The position numbers were made by a program, and so were the translations under genes. Shown here piece by piece: positions 54,871-63,762 of a DNA stretch of 64,000 bases. Source of the stretch: Bog-473 sp963730395 (GTDB taxonomy: Bacteria; Actinomycetota; Acidimicrobiia; Acidimicrobiales; RAAP-2); NCBI GenBank assembly GCA_963730395.1, contig CAVSSK010000003.1:1-64000 (forward strand), written 5' to 3'. The notes under the pieces are model-generated. The model worked only from the letters and a program-made list of their open reading frames with translations. It was not told the origin of the DNA and made no database searches. Positions within the stretch are counted from its first letter, which is position 1. Each line of letters begins with the position of its first letter.

Positions 54871-55536
54871 TCAGCGCTTGGGCGTGAACTGGTAGCTGAA
54901 GGGCGCGGAGAGCGGGGTCAGCGTGACCGACCGGTGGCCCGAGGTCACGATGACCCGCGTCCCGCCGGCACCGACGTCGACCTGGGACGGTCCGAGCAGG
55001 ATCGCCTTCTGGCTCGTGGCGGGCTCGAGGATGCCCTCGAAGCTGGGCGTCTGGCCCACGGCCCCGATGCTCACCCAGGACCGTCCCGTCGACGTGGTGA
55101 CCGTGACCCGGTAGGCCGGCACGTCGATGCTGTAGGAGGCGGTGCCCGCGCCGGTCGATGTCGCGGTGAGCAGTGGGGACCGGGGGTTGGTGACCGCCTG
55201 GTGGTGGGTTGGAGGCGCAGCGGAGGTCCCGGACCCGCCGCCGTTCCCGTTGCCGATCACCCCGGCCTTGACGAGCCCGAGCGCCGTCCCCGCCGCGATC
55301 ACCGCGAGCGCCACCAATGCGACCGCCACCCGGAGCCAGCGGGCCGGGCCGGGCCCGCTGGCACGGCGCTTCGAGCCACCGACCGCGGGGATCTTGTCCG
55401 TGTCCCCATAGGTCGGGTAGGCGAGGGCGTCGGGGAAGAGCTGACCCTGCCCCTCGAGTCCAGCCCGTTGGACCACGGCCGTGGCAGACGGGTCTGCACC
55501 GGGCCCCACTTCGCCGGGATGCACCTCCATCGCCAT
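54871..55536 (-). CDS. single-pass membrane protein with DUF4115-like domain
   Basis: 221 residues, ATG at 55536 nine bases after GGAGG. Cytoplasmic N-terminal 70 residues, one helix (RVAVALVALAVIAAGTALGLV), a Gly/Ser/Thr linker, then an extracytoplasmic beta domain (YRVTVTTSTGRSWVSIGA... GGTRVIVTSGHRSVTL) resembling the C-terminal DUF4115 region of RodZ. Might have an envelope or cell-shape role; no HTH is present. Confidence 0.7.
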   Translation of the reverse strand: MAMEVHPGEVGPGADPSATAVVQRAGLEGQGQLFPDALAYPTYGDTDKIPAVGGSKRRASGPGPARWLRVAVALVALAVIAAGTALGLVKAGVIGNGNGGGSGTSAAPPTHHQAVTNPRSPLLTATSTGAGTASYSIDVPAYRVTVTTSTGRSWVSIGAVGQTPSFEGILEPATSQKAILLGPSQVDVGAGGTRVIVTSGHRSVTLTPLSAPFSYQFTPKR

Positions 55537-55848
55537 CTTTGTCGACCTCCAACGCCCCGGTCTTGACCGACTCAATTATGGGTCATCGCTACCCCAATTG
55601 AACACGCGCCAACCACGATGCCGCCCGCCCCGGCCTCACCGTGGCACACCAACAGGATCCCACGTTGCCGGGGTCAGGTGGGTCACCGGACGGGGCGGGG
55701 CAATTCGAGGCTCTCGGATCCGCCGCCGGCGCTCGATCCCCGACGAGGGTGTCCGGCCGAGGGGACGGCGCACAGGCCACCCTGGGCGTGTCTCCCGGCT
55801 CTCCGACCAGGGCGAAATCTCACGCCGCCCACCAGGCACGGGACTCCC
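55537..55848. other. 312-bp intergenic stretch
   Basis: Between the DUF4115-like gene start and the end of the DinB-like gene, both minus strand. Holds the ribosome site and presumably the promoter of the former. No RNA gene or repeat seen. Confidence 0.4.
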
Positions 55849-56355
55849 TCAGCGGCCCACACTGCCGTCGAGCAGCTCCCGGGTGATGTCCATGTGGCCG
55901 ACGTGCCGCGCCGTCTCCTCTATCAGGTGGTACACGGCCCAGCGGAGCGTCGTGGTGCGCAGGTCACCGGCGGAAGGGAGGTCGAAGGAGGCGGCCCGGT
56001 CGAGCACGGCGTCGGCCAGCGTGCTCTCGGCGCGGTAGAAGGCGACCACCTCGTCGACGCCCCATCCCCCGGGTAGCTCGAACATCCGCGCCCGCCAGCC
56101 CATGTCCATCGGCTCCCCGGCGCAGATGGCGCGGAGCCAGAGTCTCTCCGCATAGCCCAGGTGGACCACCAGCACTCCCAAGGAGTTGGCCGAAGGGGCG
56201 GGCTGCCACCGCAACTGCTCCGGAGTGAGCCCGTCGACCTTGAAGATGGCGCTGTCGCGCAGGTGCTGCAGCCAGGCCCGCGCCATGGGCATCTCGTCGA
56301 GCGGCGCGGCCTCGTCGGGCCGTGGAACCCGCAGCTCGGGCGGCGTCTCTGGCAC
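55849..56355 (-). CDS. DinB/DUF664-family protein
   Basis: 168 residues: four-helix bundle pattern with MARAWLQHLRDSAIFKVDGLTPEQLRWQPAPSANSLGVLVVHLGYAERLWL, and ETARHVGHMDITRELLDG at the end. The three His (VVHLGYAE, YHLIEETARH, GHMD) are placed to bind a metal, as in mycothiol- or bacillithiol-dependent transferases. Role could be thiol transfer to a xenobiotic. Isolated gene. Confidence 0.82.
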   Translation of the reverse strand: MPETPPELRVPRPDEAAPLDEMPMARAWLQHLRDSAIFKVDGLTPEQLRWQPAPSANSLGVLVVHLGYAERLWLRAICAGEPMDMGWRARMFELPGGWGVDEVVAFYRAESTLADAVLDRAASFDLPSAGDLRTTTLRWAVYHLIEETARHVGHMDITRELLDGSVGR

Positions 56356-56378
56356 CGGTGCCGCCCCTCAGCGCGTCG

Positions 56379-56903
56379 TCAGCTCGTCGTGTTCGTGACG
56401 ATGCTGCCGCCGCATACGGAGGCGTACCAGTTGGCGATGGTCGTGCCGTCGCCCACCAGCTGTGTGTTCTTGCCCAGGCTCTCGAAGGAGGCGACCAGGC
56501 CCTGCAGGCTCGAGGCGTTCTGGATGTCGGTCTTGACCTGCTGCACGAACGTCAGGAGGTTCTTGAACGCGGCCTGGACGTTCGCCGGCGCCGTGTGGAT
56601 CACACTGAGCGCCTTCTGCAGGTTGCCCGCGTCGGCGTCGTAGGCGTTGAGCATCGCCTGCTTGGCGGCGGCGAAGTTGCCCGACTGCATCGCCTTCTCA
56701 AAGGACGTCCCCAGCCCGCTCGAGTTCGTCTGCTCGGTCTTGACGTCCTGGCACATGGCGCTGTTGGGAGCCGAGCCGTTGGTGTGGGTCCCGTGGCCAT
56801 GGTGCTTCCTGTGCGACGCCGAGGCGGCGCTCATGGGGGCCAGGGTCAGGGCGACGCCCATCAGGCCGATGCAGATCCCCTGCCATGTCCGACGGTGCTT
56901 CAC
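56379..56903 (-). CDS. secreted hypothetical protein
   Basis: 174 residues from GTG at 56903 with GGAGGTGGG just upstream. Signal peptide KHRRTWQGICIGLMGVALTLA to SAASAS, then a His-rich stretch (HRKHHGHGTH) and a helical domain with one probable disulfide (MCQDVK near residue 50 and SVCGG near the C-terminus). Similar secreted helical proteins are common in actinobacteria. Function unknown. Confidence 0.72.
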   Translation of the reverse strand: MKHRRTWQGICIGLMGVALTLAPMSAASASHRKHHGHGTHTNGSAPNSAMCQDVKTEQTNSSGLGTSFEKAMQSGNFAAAKQAMLNAYDADAGNLQKALSVIHTAPANVQAAFKNLLTFVQQVKTDIQNASSLQGLVASFESLGKNTQLVGDGTTIANWYASVCGGSIVTNTTS

Positions 56904-57075
56904 GGTCCCACCTCCACGGTCTCGAACTGCGGAAACGACGCTACAGCACCCGTTGCCGTTCCCGCGCCATCGGGGTCTGCGTACGGCCTGGTCCGGGCGC
57001 CGCGGGGACGGCGTCCCCCACCCCGTTGGCCTAGGGTGGGAGGCCTGACGGGGCGTCAGAAACGGGGGCGACGAG

Positions 57076-57948
57076 TTGGACGATCTGAGCGGCAGGGTGG
57101 CCGTGGTCACCGGGGGAGCGGCCGGCATCGGCCGCGGCATCACCGAGGCCCTGCTCGACGAGGGTGCGCGGGTCGTCATCGCCGACGTCGAGGCGCCCGT
57201 CCTCGAGCTGGCGGTGAAGGAACTGGCCGACCGGGGGGACGTGCGCGGCGTCCTGACCGACGTCTCCTCCCCCGACTCGGTGGAGGCGCTGGCGGCGGGC
57301 GTCTTCTCCGAGGAGGGCGAGTGCCACCTCCTCTTCAACAACGCCGGCGTGACGTCGGGCGGGGGTGGACGGCCCTGGGAGCAGGAGGCCAACGATTGGA
57401 CCTGGTGCTTCTCGGTCAACGTCTTCGGCGTGGCCAACGGCATGTTGTCCTTCGTGCCCAGGATGATCGCGTCGGGCGAGCCGGGCGTCGTGGTCAACAC
57501 CTCGAGCATGGACGGCGGCATCGCCCCCGTGCCCTACGCCTCGGTGTACGCCTCGAGCAAGGCGGCCATCTCGTGCCTCACCGAGGCCCTGGCCCACCAG
57601 TTGATCGCCGCCGGCACCGACCTCCGGGCCGCCGTCTTCTACCCCTCGGGCGGGCTGCTCGACACCGGCCTGTGGACGGCCCAGCGCAACCGCCCCGCCG
57701 CGCTCGCCCGGACCAAGCCGAGGCCCCCGGCCCCCGGCACCACCTTCGAGGAGTTCAAGGCCCAGCTCGAGGCGGCCGGCCGCCCGGTCGGGGTGATGGA
57801 CCTGCGCGAGCTCGGGCGCTTCTGCGTCGAGGGCGTGAAGCGGGGTGACTTCATCATCGGGCACGGGCTCGACGAGTGCGCGGAGATGCTGCACCGGCGG
57901 GCCGACGCCATCGGGGCCGGGCAGCTACCCCCGGCGGCGTTGAGCTGA
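57076..57948 (+). CDS. short-chain dehydrogenase/reductase
   Basis: 290 residues, TTG start after GGGGGCGACGAG. VTGGAAGIGRGI loop (12-23), DVEAP (NAD-type acidic residue), NNAG, VNTSSMDG Ser and YASSKAA Tyr-Lys. It is coupled to the following amidohydrolase by a TGATG overlap, so it belongs to the catabolic cluster. Likely oxidises or reduces a hydroxy/keto intermediate. Confidence 0.88.
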   Translation: MDDLSGRVAVVTGGAAGIGRGITEALLDEGARVVIADVEAPVLELAVKELADRGDVRGVLTDVSSPDSVEALAAGVFSEEGECHLLFNNAGVTSGGGGRPWEQEANDWTWCFSVNVFGVANGMLSFVPRMIASGEPGVVVNTSSMDGGIAPVPYASVYASSKAAISCLTEALAHQLIAAGTDLRAAVFYPSGGLLDTGLWTAQRNRPAALARTKPRPPAPGTTFEEFKAQLEAAGRPVGVMDLRELGRFCVEGVKRGDFIIGHGLDECAEMLHRRADAIGAGQLPPAALS

Positions 57949-59186
57949 TGACGGCGACCGCGGTCGGCCCGCGCTACACGGTCGTCTCGGCCGACGGCCA
58001 CGCGGGGGGCGACATCGGGGACTACCGGCCGTACCTGCCCAGCCGCTGGCACGACGAGTTCGACGCCTGGGCGGCGGAGTACGTGAACCCCTATGCCGAC
58101 CTGATCGCGCCCATCGCCTACCGCAGCTGGGACAGCGACCGCCGCCTGGCCGAGACGGAGGCCGACGGCATCGCGGCCGAGGTGCTCTTCCCCAACACGG
58201 TCCCGCCGTTCTTCGCCGAGGGCAACCTCGTCGCGCTGCCGCCCACGCCCGAGGACTACGAGCGGCGCTGGGCCGGCGTGCAGGCCCACAATCGCTGGCT
58301 GGCCGACTTCTGCGCCCGCACGCCGGGGCGCCGGGCCGGCATCGTGCAGGTCTTCGCCAACGACATCGACGACGCCCTGGACGAGGTGCGCTGGGCCGCC
58401 GCCACGTTCGATCCCTTCGGCGGCATCCTGTTGCCGTCCATCCCGCCCAACTCCCACCTGCCTCCCCTGTGGGAGGATCACTACGAGCCGCTGTGGCGCC
58501 TGTGCGCCGAGCTGGACGTGCCCATCAACATCCACGGCGGCAGCGCGCTGCCCGACTACGGCGAGCACGAAGCGGCCCGGGCCATGATGCTGATCGAGAT
58601 CCCTTGGTTCAGCCACCGCTCGGTGTGGCACCTCATCTTCTCCGGGGTGCTGGAGCGCCACCCGACGCTGCGCTTCGCGGTGACCGAGCAGGGCGTCGCC
58701 TGGCTGCCCCGGGGCCTCCAGACGCTCGACTGGTTCTACGGCCGCATGACGACGGCCAACGCGGCCGAGGCCAACTTCTTCGGAGCCGCCGCGGCGAAGA
58801 TGTCGATGACCCCCTCGGAGTACTTCGCCCGCAACTTCTGGATCGGGGCCAGCTTCCTGCGCCCGAGCGAGTCGCCCCTGTGCCGCGAGCTCGGGGTCGG
58901 CCACGTGATGTGGGGCGCCGACTACCCGCACTCCGAGGGCAGCTACCCCTACTCGACCGAGGCCCTGCGGGTGGCCTTCGCCGACTATGCCGAGCCCGAC
59001 GTGCGGGCAATGGTCGAATCGACCGCGGCGCGGTTCTACGGCTTCGACCTCGACCTGCTGCGCCCGGTCGGCGATTCCATCGGGCCCCTCGTGTCCGACG
59101 TCGCCCAGCCGCTGGCCCCCGAGAATTGGCCGACCGACACAACGTGCAACGCGTTCGACCCCACGCAGATCCTTCGGGCGTGGTGA
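57948..59186 (+). CDS. amidohydrolase-2 family protein
   Basis: 412 residues. SADGHAGGDIGDYRPYLP gives the first metal motif (DxH), then INIHGGSALPDYG, the His in FSHRSVWHLIFSGVLERHP and the Asp in MWGADYPHSEGSYPYS. This ACMSD-type TIM barrel group contains decarboxylases and hydrolases acting on aromatic or conjugated acids. Paired with a related enzyme at 59980. Coupled to the SDR upstream. Confidence 0.88.
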   Translation: MTATAVGPRYTVVSADGHAGGDIGDYRPYLPSRWHDEFDAWAAEYVNPYADLIAPIAYRSWDSDRRLAETEADGIAAEVLFPNTVPPFFAEGNLVALPPTPEDYERRWAGVQAHNRWLADFCARTPGRRAGIVQVFANDIDDALDEVRWAAATFDPFGGILLPSIPPNSHLPPLWEDHYEPLWRLCAELDVPINIHGGSALPDYGEHEAARAMMLIEIPWFSHRSVWHLIFSGVLERHPTLRFAVTEQGVAWLPRGLQTLDWFYGRMTTANAAEANFFGAAAAKMSMTPSEYFARNFWIGASFLRPSESPLCRELGVGHVMWGADYPHSEGSYPYSTEALRVAFADYAEPDVRAMVESTAARFYGFDLDLLRPVGDSIGPLVSDVAQPLAPENWPTDTTCNAFDPTQILRAW

Positions 59187-59206
59187 CGAGCCTGATGGGA
59201 GGAGAC

Positions 59207-59983
59207 ATGACGACAGTGCGCTACGGCGCCCGCGCCGAGCAAGTCAACCGGGAGATCGAAGCCAAGAAGGCTGACATCTGGTCCGAGGCGGTCACCGCCG
59301 TGTACGAGACGGACCCCGAGATCATCGCCGCCGTGCTGCCGCCACCGCTCGAACCGGGCCCCGAGCCGCTGGTGCGCATCACCATCACCCGGGTCGAGAT
59401 GCCCGGCCTGCCGGTCTTCGGTGCCGGCTGGATCGGCGTGCAGGCTCGCCACGAAGACCGGCTGGGGGAGTACCCGATCCTCATGCCGATGACGACCGAG
59501 CAGTCCCTCATCGGGGGCCGCGAGGTCAACGGCGAGCCGAAGAAGCTGGCCGAGGTCGACGTCACCCGCGACGGGGACAACGTGTCCGCCCGCATCGCCC
59601 GCATGGGCTCGGTCATCTGCGAGATAACCGGACGGATCAGCGAGACGAGGGCGAACTACGAGCTGGCCAAGACGGACTTCTGGTTCAAGATTTCGCCTTC
59701 GTGCGAAGTGGCCGGCGTGCTCGACCAGGACCCGCTGCTGGTCTACGGCGAGAAGACCGAGCGCACCCGCCTGCACGAGGGGATCGAGGGCGAGCTCATC
59801 TTGAAGGAGGCTCCCCTGGACCCCGTGGCCGACCTCGTAGTGCGCCGCATGGTGGACCTGAACTGGACCGAGCGGGCCAGCACGCAGGTGGGCCGAGTCA
59901 TCGGCCCGGTGCCACGGGCGGGCCTCGAACCCTTCATCCACCAGCGCTACGACGACCTCTCGGTGCTCGGGGCGAAGCGATGA
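59207..59983 (+). CDS. acetoacetate-decarboxylase-like protein
   Basis: 258 residues, GGGAGGAG four bases before ATG at 59207. Motifs VYETDPEIIAAVLPPPLEP and VNGEPKKLAEVDV match the ADC fold; the latter region would carry the Schiff-base Lys (EPKK). Ends four bases inside the next gene (ATGA). Between two amidohydrolases it may process a beta-keto or ring-cleavage product. Confidence 0.82.
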   Translation: MTTVRYGARAEQVNREIEAKKADIWSEAVTAVYETDPEIIAAVLPPPLEPGPEPLVRITITRVEMPGLPVFGAGWIGVQARHEDRLGEYPILMPMTTEQSLIGGREVNGEPKKLAEVDVTRDGDNVSARIARMGSVICEITGRISETRANYELAKTDFWFKISPSCEVAGVLDQDPLLVYGEKTERTRLHEGIEGELILKEAPLDPVADLVVRRMVDLNWTERASTQVGRVIGPVPRAGLEPFIHQRYDDLSVLGAKR

Positions 59984-61236
59984 GCGACCGCTACACGATC
60001 ATCTCCGCCGACGCCCACGCCGGCCTTCCCTGCGAGGAGTACCGGCCCTATCTCGAAGCCCGCTACCTCCCGCAGTTCGACGAGTACCTGGCGGAGCGCC
60101 ATGCCAACCGCGACCAACAGCTCCGGATGAATTACGACTACATCATGGGGTGGGAGACGGACAACGAGGAGGGGCTGCGCGGCGCCTGGGACATCGAGCA
60201 GCGCGACAAGGAGCTCGATGCCGACGGCGTCGCGGCCGAGGTCATGTTCGCCGACGCCGACGCCATCACGGGCATGGCCTCGCCGCCCTTCGGCGCCGGC
60301 CTCTCCGCCGGTGCCATCGCCGACCCCGAGCTCGCCTTCGCCGGCGCGCGGGCCCACAACCGGTTCCTGGCCGAGATGTGCGCCCGCAGCCCGGAGCGCC
60401 ACGGCGGCATCGCGCTGGTGCCCATCACGCACGGCGTCGATCGCTCGGTGGCAGAGATCGAGTGGCTCACCGCCCAACCGGGCATCCGCGGGATCATGGT
60501 GCCCACCATGTGGCACGACCTCGTGCCCTACAACCACCCCGACTACGACCCCGTGTGGGCCGCCTGCCAGGCAGCCGGGTTCCCCGTGCACACCCACTCG
60601 GGGGAGGCACCGCAGGACGAGTACAACGACAACATCGGGATCTACCTGGCCGAGGTGGTGTGGTGGGCCGCCCGCCCCATGTGGCACCTCCTCTTCTCCG
60701 GCGTGTTCGAGCGTTATCCCCGGCTGAAGTACGTCGTGACGGAGGCGGCCGCCTACTGGGCCGCCGACATGATGTGGAAGTGGGACCAGTACATGGGCGG
60801 GGGCCACACGACCAAGAAGATGGCGGCGCTGCTGAAGGGGAAGATCTCGAAACTACCGTCGGACTACTTCGGCGAGAACCTCTTCATCGGCGCGTCCACC
60901 ATGTCGCGCGAGGAGATCCGCCGCCGCCACGTGCTCGGGTGCGACGTCGTGATGTGGGGGACCGACTACCCGCATCCCGAAGGCACGTGGCCCCACACCC
61001 AGGAGCGCCTGCGGAGCGACTTCGGCGGCATCCCCGTCGAGGACGCCCGCAAGCTGCTGGGGGAGACCGCGGCCCGCTGCTACGGCTTCGACCTCGACGC
61101 GCTGCGCCCCATCGCAGAGCGCATCGGGCCCACGCCCTCCGAGCTCGGGCAGGACCCCGCGCTGCGCACCGACCCCGAGGAGATCCGCGCCGCCCGCTGG
61201 TGGAAGGACGAGTACCAGGTGCAGGCGCCGGGCTGA
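59980..61236 (+). CDS. amidohydrolase-2 family protein
   Basis: 418 residues, paralogous in layout to the enzyme at 57948: ISADAHAGLPCEEYRPYLE, VHTHSGEAPQDEY, MWHLLFSGVFERYP and MWGTDYPHPEGTWPHT. The metal motifs are intact. Overlaps the decarboxylase-like gene by four bases. Two different members in one operon suggest successive steps or different substrates. Confidence 0.88.
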   Translation: MSDRYTIISADAHAGLPCEEYRPYLEARYLPQFDEYLAERHANRDQQLRMNYDYIMGWETDNEEGLRGAWDIEQRDKELDADGVAAEVMFADADAITGMASPPFGAGLSAGAIADPELAFAGARAHNRFLAEMCARSPERHGGIALVPITHGVDRSVAEIEWLTAQPGIRGIMVPTMWHDLVPYNHPDYDPVWAACQAAGFPVHTHSGEAPQDEYNDNIGIYLAEVVWWAARPMWHLLFSGVFERYPRLKYVVTEAAAYWAADMMWKWDQYMGGGHTTKKMAALLKGKISKLPSDYFGENLFIGASTMSREEIRRRHVLGCDVVMWGTDYPHPEGTWPHTQERLRSDFGGIPVEDARKLLGETAARCYGFDLDALRPIAERIGPTPSELGQDPALRTDPEEIRAARWWKDEYQVQAPG

Positions 61237-61246
61237 GCGCCGAGCC

Positions 61247-61810
61247 GTGAACGCCGGCCACATGGAGTACTGCGCCAGTGACGACTGGCGGAAGATGGTC
61301 CACGAGACGATCCTGCCCGAGGCGTTGCGAGGGGTGGAGCTGGGCGACGAGGCGATCGAGATCGGCCCGGGCCCGGGGTTCACGACAGACGTCCTGCGCC
61401 ACGCCACCGCCCATCTGACGGCGGTGGAGGTGGACGAGGGCCTGGCGGCGTCGCTGGCCGAGCGGTTGGAGGGCAACGTCGATGTCGTCGTCGGGGACGC
61501 ACGCGCGCTCGACTTCCCACCCCGGAGCTTCACGGGCGCCGCCTCGTTCCACATGCTCCACCACATCGCGCCGGCCGAGGCGCAGGACCGGGTGTTCGCC
61601 GAGCTGGCGCGGGTCCTCGTGCCGGGGGGTGTGCTCGTCGCCGCGGACGGGTCCTACAGCGAGGGCAGCGCCCGCTTTCACGAGGGGGACACGTACAACC
61701 CGATCGCGTCCGAGGAGCTGGCGCCGCGGCTCGCCGCCGCCGGCTTCGTCCACGTGGAGGTGCGCACCTACGACCTGGGTTGGGTCTGCACCGCCCGGAG
61801 CGCGGGCTGA
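61247..61810 (+). CDS. class I SAM-dependent methyltransferase
   Basis: 187 residues from GTG at 61247. SAM motif I AIEIGPGPGFTTDVL, then LTAVEVDEGLA, GDARALDFPPRSFTGAASFHMLHHI and RVLVPGGVLVAADG. Cytoplasmic small-molecule methylase type. Ten bases after the amidohydrolase stop, so in the same operon. Confidence 0.88.
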   Translation: MNAGHMEYCASDDWRKMVHETILPEALRGVELGDEAIEIGPGPGFTTDVLRHATAHLTAVEVDEGLAASLAERLEGNVDVVVGDARALDFPPRSFTGAASFHMLHHIAPAEAQDRVFAELARVLVPGGVLVAADGSYSEGSARFHEGDTYNPIASEELAPRLAAAGFVHVEVRTYDLGWVCTARSAG

Positions 61811-61905
61811 CAGAGTCGGGGATGCGCACGTTCGGGCATCCGATCCCGGCGTAGCAGGCCCCGGCCACTGGGGCCACAGGGGACAAATGGCACTATCCGC
61901 ATCCG

Positions 61906-62799
61906 GTGAGCGCCGGGAGAATGGCGACCGTGCCCGTGCTGTTCGCCCTCCTCGCGGCGTTCTCCAACGCTCTCAACGTGGTCATGCAGCACGTTGCGAG
62001 CATCGGCGACCCGGGGCACTCCAAAGGCTGGCGCTTCGTCCGCTACCTGGTGTCCAACCCGTTGTGGCTCCTGGGGTGGGCCGCACTCGCCGCCGCGTTC
62101 GTCTTCCAGGCCCTTGCCCTGCACAACGGGCTGATGTCAGTGGTGCAGCCGCTCCTGGTCACAGAGCTGGTCTTCGCACTGGTCCTGCGGTGGGTGTGGC
62201 TCCACCAGTCGATACGGCCGGCCACCTGGTGGGCCGCGGCCCTCACCTGCGTCTTCCTGGCCCTCTTTCTCGCCATGGCCGAGCCCAGTGGCGGCAGCGC
62301 CCTGCCCACGAGCGGGGCCTGGGCGTCGGCCTCCGCGGCCACCGCAGGCGCAGCGACGCTGCTGGCTCTGCTGGGGCTGCGTGGCTCGCCGGGGCGACGG
62401 GCCGCTCTGCTGGGTGCGTCGGCCTCCATGCTGTGGGCGCTCGTGGCAACCTTCATAAAGGCGACCACGGACACGCTGACCCAGTTCGGCGTCGTGGGAA
62501 TGTTCACGCACTGGCCGGTCTACGCGCTGGCCGTCACTGGTTTGGCTGCTGAGTTCTTGAATCAGGCCGCCCTCCACGTGGGCCCGCTCAGCATCTCGCA
62601 GCCGTTCATCGTCATCGTCGACCCCATCGTGAGCATCGCCTTGAGTGTGTGGATCTTCGGGGAGACCTTCACCGCCGATGTCACCCGGCTGGCAGTCGGC
62701 TCGTTCGCCTTTGCCGCCATGTGCGTCGCGGTCACCGTCCTGGCGCGCACCGCTCCCGCCACCATGGACCCGGACCCGGCGGCGGCCGCCGCGGCGTAG
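61906..62799 (+). CDS. DMT/EamA-like membrane transporter
   Basis: 297 residues with nine to ten membrane helices, from GTG at 61906. The two halves each show the DMT pattern (FALLAAFSNALNVVMQHVAS; TTDTLTQFGVVGMFTHWPVY, SISQPFIVIVDPIVSIALSVWIFGE). Such proteins move metabolites or amino acids. Adjacent to, but separated by 95 bases from, the catabolic genes; substrate unknown. Confidence 0.85.
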   Translation: MSAGRMATVPVLFALLAAFSNALNVVMQHVASIGDPGHSKGWRFVRYLVSNPLWLLGWAALAAAFVFQALALHNGLMSVVQPLLVTELVFALVLRWVWLHQSIRPATWWAAALTCVFLALFLAMAEPSGGSALPTSGAWASASAATAGAATLLALLGLRGSPGRRAALLGASASMLWALVATFIKATTDTLTQFGVVGMFTHWPVYALAVTGLAAEFLNQAALHVGPLSISQPFIVIVDPIVSIALSVWIFGETFTADVTRLAVGSFAFAAMCVAVTVLARTAPATMDPDPAAAAAA

Positions 62800-62909
62800 C
62801 GCTTGCTCAGCGAGCGGTCTCCTGCTCTTGAGCCGGCACGATGCGAGTTTCCCGGCGTGTCGGTGCTCCAGTGCACACCGAGCGGCCGGCTCTGGCCAAG
62901 CCTTCGTCG

Positions 62910-63755
62910 CTACATCTCCCCGGCAGGGAAGAAATCGGGCCAGTTCGTCTGCATGGACGCCCCGTCGGCGACGATCGTGGCGCCGCAGACGTACCGGGCT
63001 GCGGGAGAGCACAGGAAGAGGACCATGGCCGCCATCTCGTCGACGGTGCCCATGCGGACGGTCGTCCCCTCGGCCACCAGCTCGTCGGTGAAGCCCGCCT
63101 CGGTGCGCCCGACGGTGGCGAGCTCGGACTCGACCATGCCCGGCGTCGAGAAGATGCCGGGAGCGAACGCGTTGATGGTGACGCCCCGCCTCATGAGGTA
63201 GGGCGCCAGCGTCTTGACCATGTTGACCACGCCGGCCCGGGCCGCGCCCGAATGGACGAACATCGGCGCACCCCGCTCCAGGGAGAACGTGTGCACCACG
63301 TTGAGGATGGAGCCGGAGCCGGCCTCGGCCATCGGGCCCATGAAGCGGCTCGTCACGTTCCAGGTCCCGTTCAGGTTCAGGTCCACCACGGCACGCCAGC
63401 CGTTGTCGGTGATCGTGCTGGGCAGGCCAGGAAACTGGCCGCCTGCGTTGTTCACGAGCGCGTCGACCCGTCCGAAGCGCCGGTAGACCTCGTCGCGGAG
63501 CGCGTCGACCTGTTCCGGTTCCCGGATGTTGGCGGGCACCGCCGTGCAGCTGCCCCCCGCGGCGGCGATGGACGCCGCCACCTCGTCCAGGCGCGCCGCC
63601 GTGCGGCCGGCGACCACGGCGTGCCCGCCGAGGTGGGCGAAGGCATGGGCGACCTCGCGCCCGAGCCCGGTCCCCCCGCCCGTGACGACTGCGACCCTTC
63701 CCTCGAAGATGCCCCGGGCGAGGACCGCCACCGCGGGTCCGGGCTCCCAGGTCAT
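62910..63755 (-). CDS. short-chain dehydrogenase (dienoyl-CoA reductase-like)
   Basis: 281 residues. VTGGGTGLGREVAHAFAHLGG, VVAGRTAAR (NADP-type Arg), VNNAGGQFPGL, then VHSGAARAGVVNMVKTL in which the usual Tyr of YxxxK is replaced by Ser, as in 2,4-dienoyl-CoA reductases that lack the standard Tyr. It lies seven bases downstream of the acyl-CoA dehydrogenase gene, fitting fatty-acyl or aromatic-CoA breakdown. Confidence 0.85.
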   Translation of the reverse strand: MTWEPGPAVAVLARGIFEGRVAVVTGGGTGLGREVAHAFAHLGGHAVVAGRTAARLDEVAASIAAAGGSCTAVPANIREPEQVDALRDEVYRRFGRVDALVNNAGGQFPGLPSTITDNGWRAVVDLNLNGTWNVTSRFMGPMAEAGSGSILNVVHTFSLERGAPMFVHSGAARAGVVNMVKTLAPYLMRRGVTINAFAPGIFSTPGMVESELATVGRTEAGFTDELVAEGTTVRMGTVDEMAAMVLFLCSPAARYVCGATIVADGASMQTNWPDFFPAGEM

Positions 63756-63762
63756 CGGGGGA

